A stretch of DNA of 64,000 bases from Asterochloris sp. CNOR1 (GCA_963969365.1 OZ017747.1:3224001-3288000); one strand, 5' to 3'; counted from the first letter of the stretch, positions 1 through 12,154 are shown. Program-made: numbers and translations. The notes: a model not told the origin generated them from the letters alone.

Positions 1-3000
1 TCCTGCACAGCTTGCTTAATTTGCCTGCAGCAGGGTGGGAGGCACAGGCCCTGATGGTTGCCTGGCAGTGGCAGTCGAGAGGTCTTGTGCTCTAATCAAC
101 AGTGCCTCATGTGACCGCAGAGGAGGTCCACTCCATGCGGTCACCCCTTGCACTGGCAAAGCGGGAGCAGCGCTTCAAGGGCAGCAGCCTGCAGCCCGAG
201 CCGCAGAGGGAGGCGGGCCCGCGGCCGCGCAGCCCCTCAGCTGGCATGCCGCGCGTCACCTCAACCCCCAAGCTGCTGGATCAGGCTGGGGATGGTGCCG
301 GTGAGCTGACTCTGCCTGCTGTGCATTTGGTCTGCCTGCAGGTGAGCATGCAGTACTCCCTGGCCCGGCAGGCTGCACGCCACCTGCACCCACAAGCTGC
401 TTGATCAGGCTGGGGAAGGCCCAGGTGAGCTGAATTGGCCTGCTGTGCATGGGATGGGATTGCAGGTGAGCATGCGCACCTAGCCTCAAGCCCCAGGCTG
501 CTGCACCAGGCTGGGGATGGCGCAGGTGAGGTGAAGGGGGCTTGGAGGCAGTCATTGGCTTGTGTGCACTTTGCAGGTCCCTATTGCCGTCATTGTGGCT
601 TGCAGATCAGCCTGCTGTAAACCTTCTCGCTTACGTGCAAGCTGAGTGTCACTATTGTAGTCAGGCTGCCTAGCCATAGCCCTGCTGCAGTCCTGGCATT
701 TGGGGCGATGGCTACACATGCTAAAGAGCATTCTGGGCCAGGCTATGAGTGCATCAATTGTGGACTGAGACTACTTATACGTGAAAGTGCTGCTGCCGCC
801 TCACAGACAGGAGGGCTTACATGTGCACTGCCTGCTGCAGATGCTGGTGGGAGGAGGGGCCCCGTTGTGGGCACCTGCAATGATATGTGCCCTGAGGGCT
901 GGTACCAGGAGGCTGTGGCCAATAACCAGGTGACTGAGTTTGAGAAGACGGACCCCCTGGGCCATGGGAGGAGCCCCAGGGAGCTGGCAGTCAAGGCCTT
1001 CAAGCGCTCGGTGAGCCCTTGCCCATGATCTCATGTTGGCGGTGTGCATCATTTGGTGCACTGCATGAATTCACTGGGTCAGTCGAGGCGCCCAAAGAGG
1101 CTGGCTGTCAATATTTTGCTTGGACGCAATGTGTGCAAAGCAACTTGTTGCTATACTACCTTTGGTCGCAAAGCAATAAGTAAAGCAAGAACGCAACACG
1201 CGCAATTGTGTGCATCCTAATGGTAGGCACAGGACGCAGGCCTTCAAGCGCTAGGCGAGCTTTTGCAACCAGTAGGCCTGTGTTGCCAAGCCCTGACCAG
1301 CAGACAAGCCCCAGGCACCTGACAGGCTAGGCGTTCAAGCTGGGTGAGCCCTGGGCTCCTCTCTGGAATGCAGTTGTATCGCAAGCAGCCCTTGCTGCTG
1401 CAAAAATTAGATTCCTATACCAGAGTAGGATACTAGACAGACAGCAAGAGACTGGTTTCCCCAGATGCTACGCCTTAGCACAGCAGCTGTCACAAGACTG
1501 ATTGAGAGTGACCTTGTGGTGCTGTGCAGACGGCTGAGGACCTGTACCTGCTGGAGGCCCAGCACGGGCTGCCAGCCCTGCTGCAGACCATGGCTCACCT
1601 GCTGTGTTGATCCTGCCCTTGATGCTGTGCAGACGGCTGAGAACCTGTACCTGCCGGAGGACCAGCGCAGGCTGCCAGCCCTGCTGCAGACCATGGCCCA
1701 CCTGCGGACCTACCTGGACCGGCCCTGGGCCCCAGACAAGCTGCTGCGCCTGGGCAACTTCATTTGGAATCGCTACAGGGCCGTCAAGACTGATATCGTG
1801 GTCCAGTTCATGAAGGTAAGCGCCGCTGTGATGTGAGTTGGCTGAGGCTGCTGCATGGGCAGTAACGTCAAGCATACAAAGTATGGCTTGCCTTCAAACT
1901 GTCTGTGACTGCCAAGGGCTGTCAAGGCCACACTGTGGAATCATTCCTGGAGGTAAGCCACGCATGGGCGCTAGAGAACCTGTATCAGCACCTGTGTTGG
2001 CCAAGATCGTCTCCTGATGATGAGCACCTTTGCATTTCAGCGGGGCATCCCTCCAGCAGCAAGTGCAGCTCTCACTGCAGCTTCTTCAGGAGAGGACTGA
2101 AGCATCAGCAGCCGCAGGACTTACTGCACAATGCTCAGGCTCAGGGGCAGGGGGAGCGTTAAGGGATCTTTGCAGCAAAGCCAGATCTGAGTGGCACTTC
2201 CCCTGCCTTGTGCAGGGTGCAGAGGTAGTGCCCATCTGGGAGGAGATGATCCGGGGCCATCTGCTGCTGGGTGCACTGTTGGCCAGCGCTGACAATCACA
2301 AGGCCAGCGGCAGCGAGGTTCTGGGGGGCTTTACTACAGAACGCTTTGAGCTGCAGCAGAACGATGAGTCCCTGTCAGATGTGAGCATGTCTCAGCACTG
2401 GCCTTGGCGTCAGCTGTACGGCTGTCTGTGGCTGCTCAGAGAAAGTGTCCTGGGCCTTGAAGTGATATGCCATGTAGCCCGCACCTTGGCATGGAGTGAG
2501 GCCACTGCTTCCGCCCGAGCAATGTGCTCAGGGGACTCATTGCTGGGGTTGCAGGTCAGTCAGGAGTGCTTGGGGATGCTGGCACCGCCACCCACCTTGC
2601 CATTGAAATGATTTTGCCCACTGTGCAGCAGCAGCAGTAAGGCGGCCTGGCCTCTGACAGGAGTGGTCGTCTGCATCCCTGCCATGGCTGCAGGTTTTCA
2701 GCACCTTGATGGGCGTCTACAGGATGCTGGGGTGGGACCACCCAGCCAGCCAGAACGCACCCATATTCCTGTCCTACTACCTCATCTTCCTTGCACCTGC
2801 AGCCAGGAAGAAGAACACCACGTGGGAGCATGGTGCCTTGCTCAGGGTGCGTGGCTGTGCACCCCTTGTGCCCTTGCAGAAGACACACTGACAGACGCTC
2901 TGGCTCCAGCACATCTAACAAGCATCGAGCTGGCTTGAGCACAGTGTCCTGTCCAAGCAAATGTGCAGTGTATATTCTTCTCTCACCGCAGCTGACATCT

Positions 3001-6000
3001 GCCCACGTCCAAATGAGGTTGCCATGCACCATCGACTGTACGGTCTGGCACACAGAAGCATGCATCTGCCTTCAGACAATGGCTGTCCTGCTGCCCTGCA
3101 GAAACACACTGCTGCTTTCCAGCAAGGGCTGCCAGCCTGTCATGCACAAGATCACAGCTGCATTCCAACACTGGCGGCTTGTGTGCCCTGCAGAAGCACA
3201 CCGCTGCCTTCAAGCAGGGCCACATCTACTTGAAGCTGGCCACAGAGGTTTACACCGCTGCCAGGGTGCGTAACGATGCCCCCACCTTCTTTAAGCTCAT
3301 GTGGGGGCTCCCCGAGGACCTTCAGATTGTGGCGCAGCGCCTGCTGCCCTCCATGCGCTGGTCTCTCATGAAGGGGTGAGTCATGGCAGGTTTTTAGGCT
3401 GTGCACATCAGCATCAGCCGGTCTCATGGCCTCCTTCCTCCTCGGCATTGATCTGGAGTGCAGGGTCTAGTCAAATCCCAGCTGATGTAGAGACATGCAC
3501 AAAGCTGCCAGGCTCTGGGGAAATGTGTACCTCAGACACAGTTGCCAGTCATGCGGGCGTGTGGCAGGCCCAACTGTGCGCAGCAGCTGTCATTGTGTGT
3601 TTGCTGGCCACCTAAATGCTGGCAGCGGCTGCCAATGCATGCATGTGCTGCGCCAAGCTTGTGCTGGGAGTGTGCCCCCATCTGGGTGCTGTGCAGCTCT
3701 CAAAGAGGCGGTATCTGCTACCAGAGAAGCAGCCAAGTTGAGCAACATGTGCATGCCATGCAGGTTGAGCATAGCATCCAACGGACAGACCTATGCACTG
3801 CCTGAGCTGGCAGAGCAGATGCTGTTTGACAGCCCCCAGCAGGCCAACAGCTTCCTGAAGCTGTGTGGCAGCAGCGTGGCAGTGGATGACCAGACCGTTG
3901 ATGCCAATCCTCCGCCTGAGGTGGACCCTAAGGGGGTGGAGGTAAACTCTGAGACCTGCAACAAGTTGGCCAGTGGCACTAACTATGTCCAGGAATGGCT
4001 GGTCTCGCGCCTGAAGGACCCCTTGTCGGACAACCTGCGGGGTCCCAGTGCAGACCCGTCCCCGCGACAGACCCGGCAGCTGCACGGCCTGCTGAGCTCC
4101 CTGGGCCTGGGCCGCGGCCATGGCAGCAGCATGCCTGTCGCGGGTGCACAGCACCCGGCTGCTGACCAAGCAGTGCCTGCGAGCAGCGGGCAGTTGTGGC
4201 TGGGTGCAGCTGCACAGCTGGCTACTGCTGCTCAAGGCATGGCAGGGGGCAGCAGGCAGGCGTGGCCAGGAACAAGTGCACAACAAGCTGCTGTTGTACA
4301 AGCAGCACCTGGACGCCACGAGTTGGGACCAGTGCAGACTGCAGCTCCAGCTACCACACAGCAGATAGGAGTTACACAGGTGGGTCTCCACTCTGCTTCA
4401 GCAACCGCTGCACGTTGTAACCTGGCCGGCTGTTACACTCTTCCATTGATGGATGGCCACTTCCATTGAGCCTCTCAGTCAGCCCCATGGCCAGCCCATC
4501 TGTAGCCTGCACAGCCTCTGTTCATGGCAAGGTAATAGGCCTTTGGAGCAGCCTGCGCACGCTGCTGGCTGACTGTTCTTGAAGCTCATTTGGCTGAGCA
4601 TCAGGGTCACACACTAGCACAATGCAGACCCTGTGCGCAAAAGTGCAGGTACTAGGCTGCTGACCCTGCTTGCTGTGCTGTGCAGGCACCAGTACTGTTA
4701 GGGACTGGCGTTCCCTCACAGCTCGCCTGGCAACCACCAGCTGCCTCTGTGCCATCATCAACTCTGTCTCACGGCGCTCCTTTGCCGGCCTTCTTGGCAG
4801 CATTTGGCCAGGCACAGCAGCAGCATGACAGTCCTGCTGCTGCTGCTGCTGCCAGCCAGGCAGCGCCTGCTGTTCAGCCAGGCTTGGTGTCTGCTCAGCA
4901 GCAGCCAGCCTCGCCCCAAGGAGCTGACTGGTCTTCTGGGCTGCTTTACAATGAGCCCCCTTCCTCCTCAGCACAGGCGCCCACGCCGATCTTGCCCTTT
5001 GCATTTGCACAGGTCTCTTGTGCTGCCTCAGGTGCTGCTGCCAGCCATCACCAGGAGCAGCAGGCTTCCTTTGGCTTTGGGCAGTCCCTGTCTGCGGGCA
5101 CGCCAGCAGCAAACACATCCTTTCAAGATGGCATGAGTGACTCTCCAAGGCGCAGCAAGCATGGGCGGCAGGAAGGCCATGAAGTTTCCGCTGTTGTGCA
5201 ACAGCAAGCTGAAGAGGGGAGGTGAGGCAGGCCTGACATGTCGAGCCAACACTCATGGCATTAGACCCCGAAATGCATTATGTGCTTCTGATTGCCTGGT
5301 GATGGCGCCTGTGGAGAGCACTCCTGCACAGCCACAGCTGCCAGCATAGACAGCCACTGGTCCCATGTAGTTGCCTGCCAGCTTCTGCAGGCTCCCTGCA
5401 GACACCGTCAGTGGGCCAAGGCTCGATGCTGTGTTGTGCTGGTGAAGCTCTGCTCATTCCCTGCAAGTGACTGGCAGCTGAGACTCATCCACATGTTGTG
5501 CTGTGCATCTCTGTGCCAAGCTTGCAGGCCGCACTCAGCAGCTGAGGCCCGTCTCATGTTGATGGCCTGAGTGTCAGGCTCTAAGCAGCAGGCAGCTGGA
5601 GTGGGGTTTGATGCTATGTTGCAGGCGGCATCAGCCAAGTGACGCCTGCCAAATGGCTGGGACTGGGCCAGCTGAGCAGCAAAGGCGGGAGCAGGAGGTC
5701 CAGCGCGCCCATCAGCACGAGGCCAACACCAAGCGTGCTGCTGAGGCTGACCGGCAGCAGCGCAAGCAGGAGGCTGAGGCCAAGCAGAAGGTGGGATTCA
5801 GGCTGTGTTCTGCTGTTGGGGGTTTGAGCTGGTCATGGTCGCCCAGGAGAGAGCCCGCTGCTTTCATGAAAGCTTTCTCCAAGCTGCAGACTGGGCAGAG
5901 GCCCCCTTCCCTACCCCCAAGACCCCAGCTTCCAATACTGCAGCTGCCCTCACACAGGGCCTCCTTCAACATTGGCACCCACCTGCAGGCTGCTGAGGTT

Positions 6001-9000
6001 GAACACTGGCGCCAGCAGGAGGCTCAGCGGGAGCAGGAGGTCAAGCGTGCCCAAGAGGAGCAAAAGCGCAAACAGCGGGAAGCTGAGGAGGCAAGCTTGC
6101 ACTGTCTCTGTTGCCCACATGAGCTCCTCTTTTAAATAGCTGTCTCCTGCAGGCACAGCACTCAACCTGTCGCATGCGGAATGTGCTTGCCTGTGTCGTA
6201 TTCCTGCAAACTCTGGCTGCTCCTGCAGTGAGTCTTCTGAGCTGCTGATTCCTGCAGGCGGTGGCGCTGGCGTCTCGCAAGCGCAAGCAGCGTGAGATAG
6301 AGGAGCGCCGCAACGAGCAGCGCATTCGGGACCAGCTGGCACGGGTGGTCATGTTGCCGCTGCAGACCTGCAAGCGGCCACGCATGACGGCAAAGGTGCG
6401 CAGGGAGGGCCTGCTCGCAACTGGGGATGCAACGGTGTAGCATGCAGCAGAGCCGAAATGCAGACAGGCATTGAGCGACTTAGGCAGCATCCTCATATGC
6501 TCCGCCAGGCATTGCTGGAATATGGGAGGAGTCGGGTATGTGGCATGCAGCATGAGTTGGTTGGTGCTCAGAGTGGCATTGCGCAAGGGGTGTGCAGTGC
6601 AAAGCCCATGCACTGCCTGGTGATCCTGCTGCTGCAGAAGTTTCAAGCGCGCCCACATGTTTCACAGGTGAGCTTGAAGGGGCTGCCTGTACCAGGTTTA
6701 GCATTGGGTGAGCTGCAGGAGGGGCATTTAGTGCAGCACTGTTGCGGGCACCATACTCAATATAAGATGAGCAACTGTCCTGGAACTGGGAGATAGCTTG
6801 GGCGTGCAGCTAAGCAGCAATTCTCCCAGTCCAGGCTGTTTGCCAGAAGCAAACAATGTGGCAATGCCACAGGAGACTGTGGCTGTCAGGGACATGGCTT
6901 CCAATCACAGCGTTGCCATTGCACATGCCCTGGCTGTGTGCGTGCGCCAAGAGAGTCTGCCATGTGTCCCTGTCAGGCGTGCTCGATTCCTGCTGAGCAT
7001 CGTCTCACTGCTGCGCAGTTATCCTCAACCTCCAACCTGGCCCGTCTGACGCGCTTACCAAATGGCTTAATCCCGACCGTCACCGACTCCCTGAATCTGC
7101 CTTGTTTGGTGGCGTCAGCCCTGGCTCAACGCAGCCCTGATGCGCAATACCTGATGTGGAAGCTGGTGCTTGATGTGGTGCTGCCACCTAGCGAGGCAGC
7201 TGCGATTGGCCAAACTGACCTGGACCCCATGCCTGGCATCATGCCAGTTGTGGGAAAGGGATTTGCACGTCGTAGCACGCTGTGGGTACAGCAGCTGCTG
7301 GGCAGCCATGTGAGGGGGCATGTGCCTGTGGGAGAGAGGTCGGACATGACGCTGCGGGATCCAGACGGTGAGCTGGGCTGCTTCTGAGCAGGTGCTGTCA
7401 CTCTGCCTCCAGGATGGCTTCTCGTGTTGGCAGCACTGTCTTGCATGAGGCACAGGTTCAGCGGCTCCCCTGGGTTGTGCGTCCAGCCCTTGCTTGAGCA
7501 ACTTGCAGCTGTCTGGTGACCACTGTAACTGACTATGCGGCATGTGGGGCGCCTGTGTCGTCCCAGGTCATGGTGCGTGCTCGGCGACCCCTGTAAGCAG
7601 CAAAAGATGCACTTCAAGAGATGCTATGGATGTCCTGTCATGACCTTCTTTTCTGGTCCCTGCTCCCTGCCTGCCCTGGCCTCAGCATCTGCTGCCACAA
7701 CATGAAGGGATGCAGGTCACTGCTTGCTCTGGTCCCGCCTTCCCCTCTCACCCTGATCCCTGGACTCCAGACCTGCGCCTCGGCTTTGGCCGCTGCAGCA
7801 TGGAGGCATGCAGGTATATGCCTGCATTGGGTCCGTTTGGGCTCTCTCACCCCGCTCCCTGCTGCGCAGACACTGTCCTCAGCGTCAGCCGCCACGGCAT
7901 GGAGCCCGGCCCTGATGGGCGCAGCGCCACCGCCACCTGGGCCCTTGTCCAGGCCGCCGGGCTTCATGCAGCCCCTGGGGGCATCCTTTCCTCAGAGGCG
8001 GCCAGGGAGGTTGCTCCGGAAACCTTACAGGTCAATTGGCCTGCCTACATGAGCAGCGTGCCTGGGATGAGCATGCTGCCTGACCTTGGCACTTGTCCGC
8101 TTGCCAACAGGAACAGCTGTGCTGTTTGAAGCAAGGCCCCAGCAAGCTGCTGGTGGCAGGTGCGGTGCACACCCATTCAAGGGGAGTGGTACAATATGGA
8201 AGTCCAGTGCCTGCCTGCCTTCTGACTGAGCTTGATTCTTGTTTGCCCCAGACGGCCTGGCAGCCACACCCGCACGCTGGTCAGCTGCACCACATTCATG
8301 TGGCTGCTTGCCTGCGTTCAGACTGTTTGCTGTGCGGCCAGCAACCCTCTGTCTTGGCAGTGGTGGTCATCCAGGGTTTGGCACATGTCCTCGCACTTCA
8401 TTCTCCTGCTGGCAGCCATCCGTTCCCTGCCACTTTTGTTGTCAACCCTGAACCCACAGTCATGTTGCGCTGCAGGGAGCCTCTGCCCTGGCAGTGCTGG
8501 TGATCCAGGCTCAGGCAGACCTGCCCAGGCACCTGGCTCGCCTGCTGGCTGTGGTGCCCGAGGGGGTGCGCCTGCCCCTCCTGCTGCTGACCCTGACGTC
8601 TGAGGAGCAGCAGCAGGTGGAGACGGAGGCCTGGCTGGAGGAATGGCTGCGCAGCCAGCCCCAGCTGGCAGCACGGCTGTCTGCCTGGGGCGTGCAGTCG
8701 CTGCGGGCCCCGGCCGCAGGTGCCGGCGGTGCAAGTCATGGCGGGCGGGATGGTGGAGGCCTGTCCTCCGAGAGGCTTGAGGATGGCTTGCGCTGGCTGG
8801 CTGAGCGTTCTCCCATTCAGCCCAGCCTTCAGGTGGGTTGCTGCAGCTGCACTGCATGCCACAGATGCAGGCGGTTGCGGGATCTAGGGTGGCGCAGGAT
8901 ACTGCAACTGTTCGCAGGCTGGCTGAGTGTGCCCTAAGGCAGCATGGCCTGCAGGTGGCCTGCTACAGCTACTCTGGACCCACGAAGAGATGGTCCTGTG

Positions 9001-10897
9001 CTGCTGGTCGTCATTAGCCCTGCAGCATGAGCGGCTGTACTCGCTCAGATGGCTCAGGCTAATTTGAGGCAGGTCAAGGCTCTGGCAGACCTGCTGGCAC
9101 TTTTGATGTAGGGCATTCACCTCGCGCCCACTGTAGGACCTTGATGTGCTGGAGCAAACCCTGCTGCGCCCTCTGAGACTGCTGCCTTGTGGCTCAGGGA
9201 GTCCATTTCCATGCCATGCAGGGCAAATTTCTAGCAGACCTGCTGGGCAGGAGAGAAGTGTGCCGTTCATCCCTTGATTGCAGGCGACTGCTAAAAAAAG
9301 GGCATAGCCCGATGAAATGAAAGCAAAGGCTGTTGCACTGATTGAGCCTGTTGCCTTGTGGGTCAAGCAGAAGAACTAAATGCCATGCAGGTCAAGCCTT
9401 TGGCAGACCTGCTGGACAACAGCCTGACATCCGTGCTGAGGCAGCCCGCCCTGCAGTCCTGCGGCAGCCCCACCGACTTTCTGGCTGCCTACAACACTGT
9501 CCTGCAGTCCCTGGTGCACCAGCTCAGGTGAGCACAGACTCAATGCATGCCCGTGGTGTATACCAGGTCTGTATGCTGCACTGTGTGAGCGTCTTAGCAA
9601 TGGGCATGCCAGGAGGGCTCTGGCTGTACTGCAGCAGGTTGTGGTCATGTCTCTTACCAGTTTGTAGCCCGACGGGTCATGACAAAGGGGCCCGTTCTTC
9701 TGCTGCCTGGTCTGCATACTGGCTGATCTGCCTGTTTGCAGCTGTGCTGGTCTTCCTTCATGCTCTGGAGAGAACATGGATGCTGACTGGCCATCAACAG
9801 AGTGGTGTTTGCAGGTCAGCACCCCGGGATCCTAAGCAGCCCGATCAGCCCTCCCTGGCTGTCAAGTGGTCCTGGCCCGCGCCTCAGTTTGCAGCGCAGC
9901 TGGGCAGCATGAGCCCATTCCCGGATGCCTGGTGGGAAAATGCGGACAGGCTGGCTTGGAGCCTGCAGCATGAGCAACTGCCCCCCATGAGAGACAATTC
10001 TCCTGAAGGTGAGTGCAGCACTGCTGTGACTTTGTCAGTCCCTGAGGCGGGCGTGTGGCGTGTGTTTGTGCCCTTGAGGTGAGCTGCTATGAAGAGGGGA
10101 CAGCACTGCATTGCTTGAGGCTTAGATGAGATGAGAAGCTCTCCAAGGCAGGCTGCTTCCCAGATGCTGCTCTCCTCTCATGCAGCAAGCCACCAACAAA
10201 ATCTTTCGGACCAGAAGCCCACCAGTGCATCTGATATTGAAGGTGCATTTGCCCGCATGCTGCAGGCATTCACGAGTATATGGAGGTGATGCTCCAGCAC
10301 ATGCCCAAGGCGGCCACCAGCAACGGTGACTGGAGGGGCCTGCTGACGGGGGCCCTCATGGCTCGCGCCTACCGGCTGGGACGCCGCCTGACCCCAGACG
10401 CGGTGGTGCCCATTCAAAAGGCCAGGCCTACTGCCAGCATGCCTGTGACGTCCTGGTCCCCGCTGCGCACAGACCTGCTGGCCCCCCTGCAGCCGGTGCC
10501 TGGCGCTCTGGAAGAACCAACAGGCAGCAGGAGGCTGAGCCTTGTTCAGAGACGGCAGTCATATTTAGAGCCGGCGGAGCCTAATGCCAGCAATGGTGTT
10601 CTGGGCAGGGCCCCCCCAGCAGCAGCCAGCCGCCCGCAGCTCACGCCACAGGTGGACCTGCTGTCTCGGCAGCCGCTGGGCAGGGCCCGCAAGCGCTCAG
10701 CTGAGCCCAGCAACCTTCGCGAGTGGCTGGCAGCTGCATTTGGGCGCAAGCGTGCCAGCAGCACTCAGATGGACCAGCTCAAAGAGGAGCAGGAGCTCCT
10801 GCTGAAGGCTGTTGAGGCAGAGAGAGACATGCAGTCTGCTTTCAGCCAACTAGCCCCTGAAGCACATTTTGCAGAACCAGAACCCATGCAGGCTTGA
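1..10897 (+). CDS. SAC3: SAC3/GANP-family mRNA export protein (5' end outside window)
   Basis: Multi-exon gene already open at base 1. Family knowledge: SAC3/GANP is the scaffold of the nuclear-pore TREX-2 complex and couples transcription to mRNA export. The exon at 841-1010 carries the family signature GTCNDMCPE. The next exons are 1633-1815 (FIWNRYRAVKTDI), 2216-2380, one from 2694, 3194-3375 and one from about 3764 (YALPELAEQMLFDSP); these build the helical SAC3 domain. A Gln/Ala-rich linker (4.0-5.2 kb) and a charged coiled coil (5.66-6.43 kb) follow. The GANP C-terminal region is then recognisable: YLMWKLVLDVVLP (7.15 kb), LPRHLARLLAVVPEGVRLP (8.5 kb), VKPLADLLDNSLTSVLRQP (from 9391), and a last exon ending LKEEQELLLKA and TGA at 10,895-10,897. 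Phases join cleanly across 300|841 and 1815|2216. Exons between 4.4 and 8.4 kb are only partly resolved. A TGTAA polyadenylation motif lies at 11,113. Confidence 0.85.
244..545 (+). repeat. Three-copy tandem repeat of an exon end plus splice donor
   Basis: The real SAC3 exon ends at 300 (GATGGTGCCG, then GTGAGC). The unit AAGCTGCTGGATCAGGCTGG with its donor recurs at 394 (donor after GGCCCAG) and, more diverged, at 495 (donor after GGCGCAG). The two downstream copies are inside the 540-nt intron 301-840, which joins 300 to 841 in frame. Spacing is 124 and 101 nt. Both ghost copies keep a usable GTGAG donor. Confidence 0.85.
1521..1704 (+). repeat. Tandem duplication of a SAC3 exon start with its acceptor
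   Basis: Bases 1521-1601 and 1624-1704 differ at about 6 of 81 positions, at a period of 103. The second copy contains the true acceptor (AG at 1631-1632) and the start of the coding exon 1633-1815. The first copy keeps the GCTGTGCAG acceptor and stays open for 26 codons, but then reads into TGA before any donor. It is the youngest-looking of the many exon-edge copies in this window. Confidence 0.9.
2866..3230 (+). repeat. Ghost acceptor copies in the SAC3 intron before exon 3194
   Basis: The true acceptor and exon start read TTGTGTGCCCTGCAG then AAGCACACCGCTGCC (exon starts at 3194). Related segments occur upstream at about 2866 (TTGTGCCCTTGCAGAAGACAC) and 3087 (CTGCTGCCCTGCAGAAACAC). Each copy includes both the pyrimidine-poor acceptor and the first exon bases. 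The last two are 92 nt apart. Confidence 0.7.
7662..7912 (+). repeat. Three-copy exon-edge repeat in the GANP region
   Basis: Three related segments start near 7662, 7745 and 7846. Each runs from a CTCCCTG-type stretch into CTCAGC or CTCGGC, then a Cys/His-rich triplet run and an ATGGAG or ATGAAG. The third leads into an exon opening after CTGCGCAG at about 7869. The first two are followed by matching ATGCAGGT sequence. Which of the three is spliced was not resolved from sequence alone. Confidence 0.6.
8342..8561 (+). repeat. Decayed copy of a GANP coding segment in the upstream intron
   Basis: Bases about 8342-8425 resemble 8478-8561. Both share CTTGGCAGTGGTGGTCATCCAGG-like sequence followed by a GCA-rich stretch and CTCCTGCTGGC. 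The downstream copy is coding (ALAVLVIQAQADLPRHLARL). The upstream one is not in a conserved reading frame. The offset is about 136 nt. Confidence 0.65.
9067..9420 (+). repeat. Three-copy repeat of acceptor plus exon start (LADLLD exon)
   Basis: The real exon begins at 9391 after TGCCATGCAG and reads VKPLADLLDNS. A copy at 9178-9250 shares intron sequence (CTGCCTTGTGG), the TGCCATGCAG acceptor and GCAGACCTGCTGG. A third copy at 9067-9105 keeps GCAGGTCAAGGCTCTGGCAG. Spacing is roughly 150 and 170 nt. The shared intron sequence shows that whole boundary segments were copied, not just exon bases. Confidence 0.8.
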
Positions 10898-11533
10898 AAC
10901 ACACTCCCCTGTTGGCCACAGATACATGTGGCATTTGCTTATCAGGCTGAAAGTACATGAGCCGGCAGCAATTTGCACAACACGGCCCACCTCTCCCCTA
11001 TCTCAGTTAATACCCCAGACATCATTGATCTCAACCCCAGGCACTTCAAATTGCTGCCACAGCAGCAACCTGATCAGAGTCTGCCAGAGTGCTTGGCGGC
11101 TGATGGACCGCCTGTAAGCCAGGGGAAGCCTGTTTGAGACTCATTGTAGCTCAGATCAAAGGCAGATGTACGCGCGCACTGTGTTCTAAACAGGTCATAG
11201 GCTTCATAACAAAGGCTTACCTGCTAGAAGACGGGGCAAGCAGCAATGAGCTCAACAGGCAGGAATATCTCCCCTCCATGCAACAGGGGTAGCAGCAGGC
11301 CTGACTAAGCTGGGCCTTGTTGCAGGCTGCCACCAGTTTTGGACAGACTCAACAGTGTACACACAGTCTCAGTCAAGCCGTGAAAACAATGGGAGCCCAG
11401 TGCTGCACGCCTGAGAGTGCAGCAAAAGGCAGTGGCTGCTCAATCTGTGGGCAGTGGACTTGTCTGTCAGGCGCAGATCGCAACACTGCCTCAGATTTGG
11501 GGTACGCGTGCATGCCTTGGCCAGCTGACCTAC

Positions 11534-11623
11534 CTCTCTGGGAGAGGAGCGTGCGCTACATGATGCTGCAGCTGCCCGGCCCTGGATGCCTCTTGCCATC
11601 CTCAGCAGATCATCTAGCTTGGC
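11534..11623 (-). other. Candidate minus-strand exon, gene unknown
   Basis: Read on the minus strand, a CATGTCAG acceptor is followed by 30 open codons (AKLDDLLRMARGIQGRAAAA and so on) and a strong donor, GAG then GTAGGT. The length is an exact multiple of three and the reading is helix-like. I could not connect it to a start, a stop or a second convincing exon. It may belong to a small unrecognised gene or be chance. Confidence 0.25.
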
Positions 11624-11880
11624 CTGACATGTGCCAGATCTTGACGCATACAAGATATGATGGAACTGTGCATTGCCCTGCAGTCAGCCAGCATGAAAGC
11701 CCCCCAACCAAGCGTGTGCCCCTTTGTTTCTTGGCTGCCTGGCAAACTTGTCATGCCTGCCAGCTCATGCAAAGAGACAGCGTCAGCACATCGTGCTGAA
11801 GTCTTGCTGGGCAGCTTTAGCATCAGAGAACTTGCTGCAACCATAATAGTGGAGACCACCAACAAGTTGCCGCACACAGG

Positions 11881-12154
11881 ACTGCAAATTGCTGGACGCT
11901 TGGCAATTTGACAAATGATGTCCTGCTCCCTGGGTTTTTACTAGCTGGATGCCAGCCTGTCTCCTTGCTCGATCTCAGTGATAAGCTGCCGGTAACAGCT
12001 CCAGACATGTCCGTGACACTGCAAATTGCTAGACGCTTGGCAATTTGGAATTATGTCCTGCTCCGTGGATTATTACTAGCTGGATGCCAGCCTGTCTCCT
12101 TGCTCAAATCTCAGTGATAAGCTGCCGGTAACAGCTCCAGACATGTACGTGACA
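11881..12154 (+). repeat. 137-bp direct tandem duplication
   Basis: Copy 1 is 11,881-12,017 and copy 2 is 12,018-12,154. Both begin ACTGCAAATTGCT and share CTAGCTGGATGCCAGCCTGT and GATAAGCTGCCGGTAACAGC. Only scattered substitutions and small indels separate them, so the event is recent. It lies outside any recognised exon, some 50 bp upstream of the next gene's likely ATG. Confidence 0.9.

Noticed and set aside
3612-4391. Long open frame on the minus strand (259 codons)
   Set aside because: It is antisense to the well-supported SAC3 exon at about 3.76-4.38 kb; high GC and skewed codon use keep the shadow frame open.
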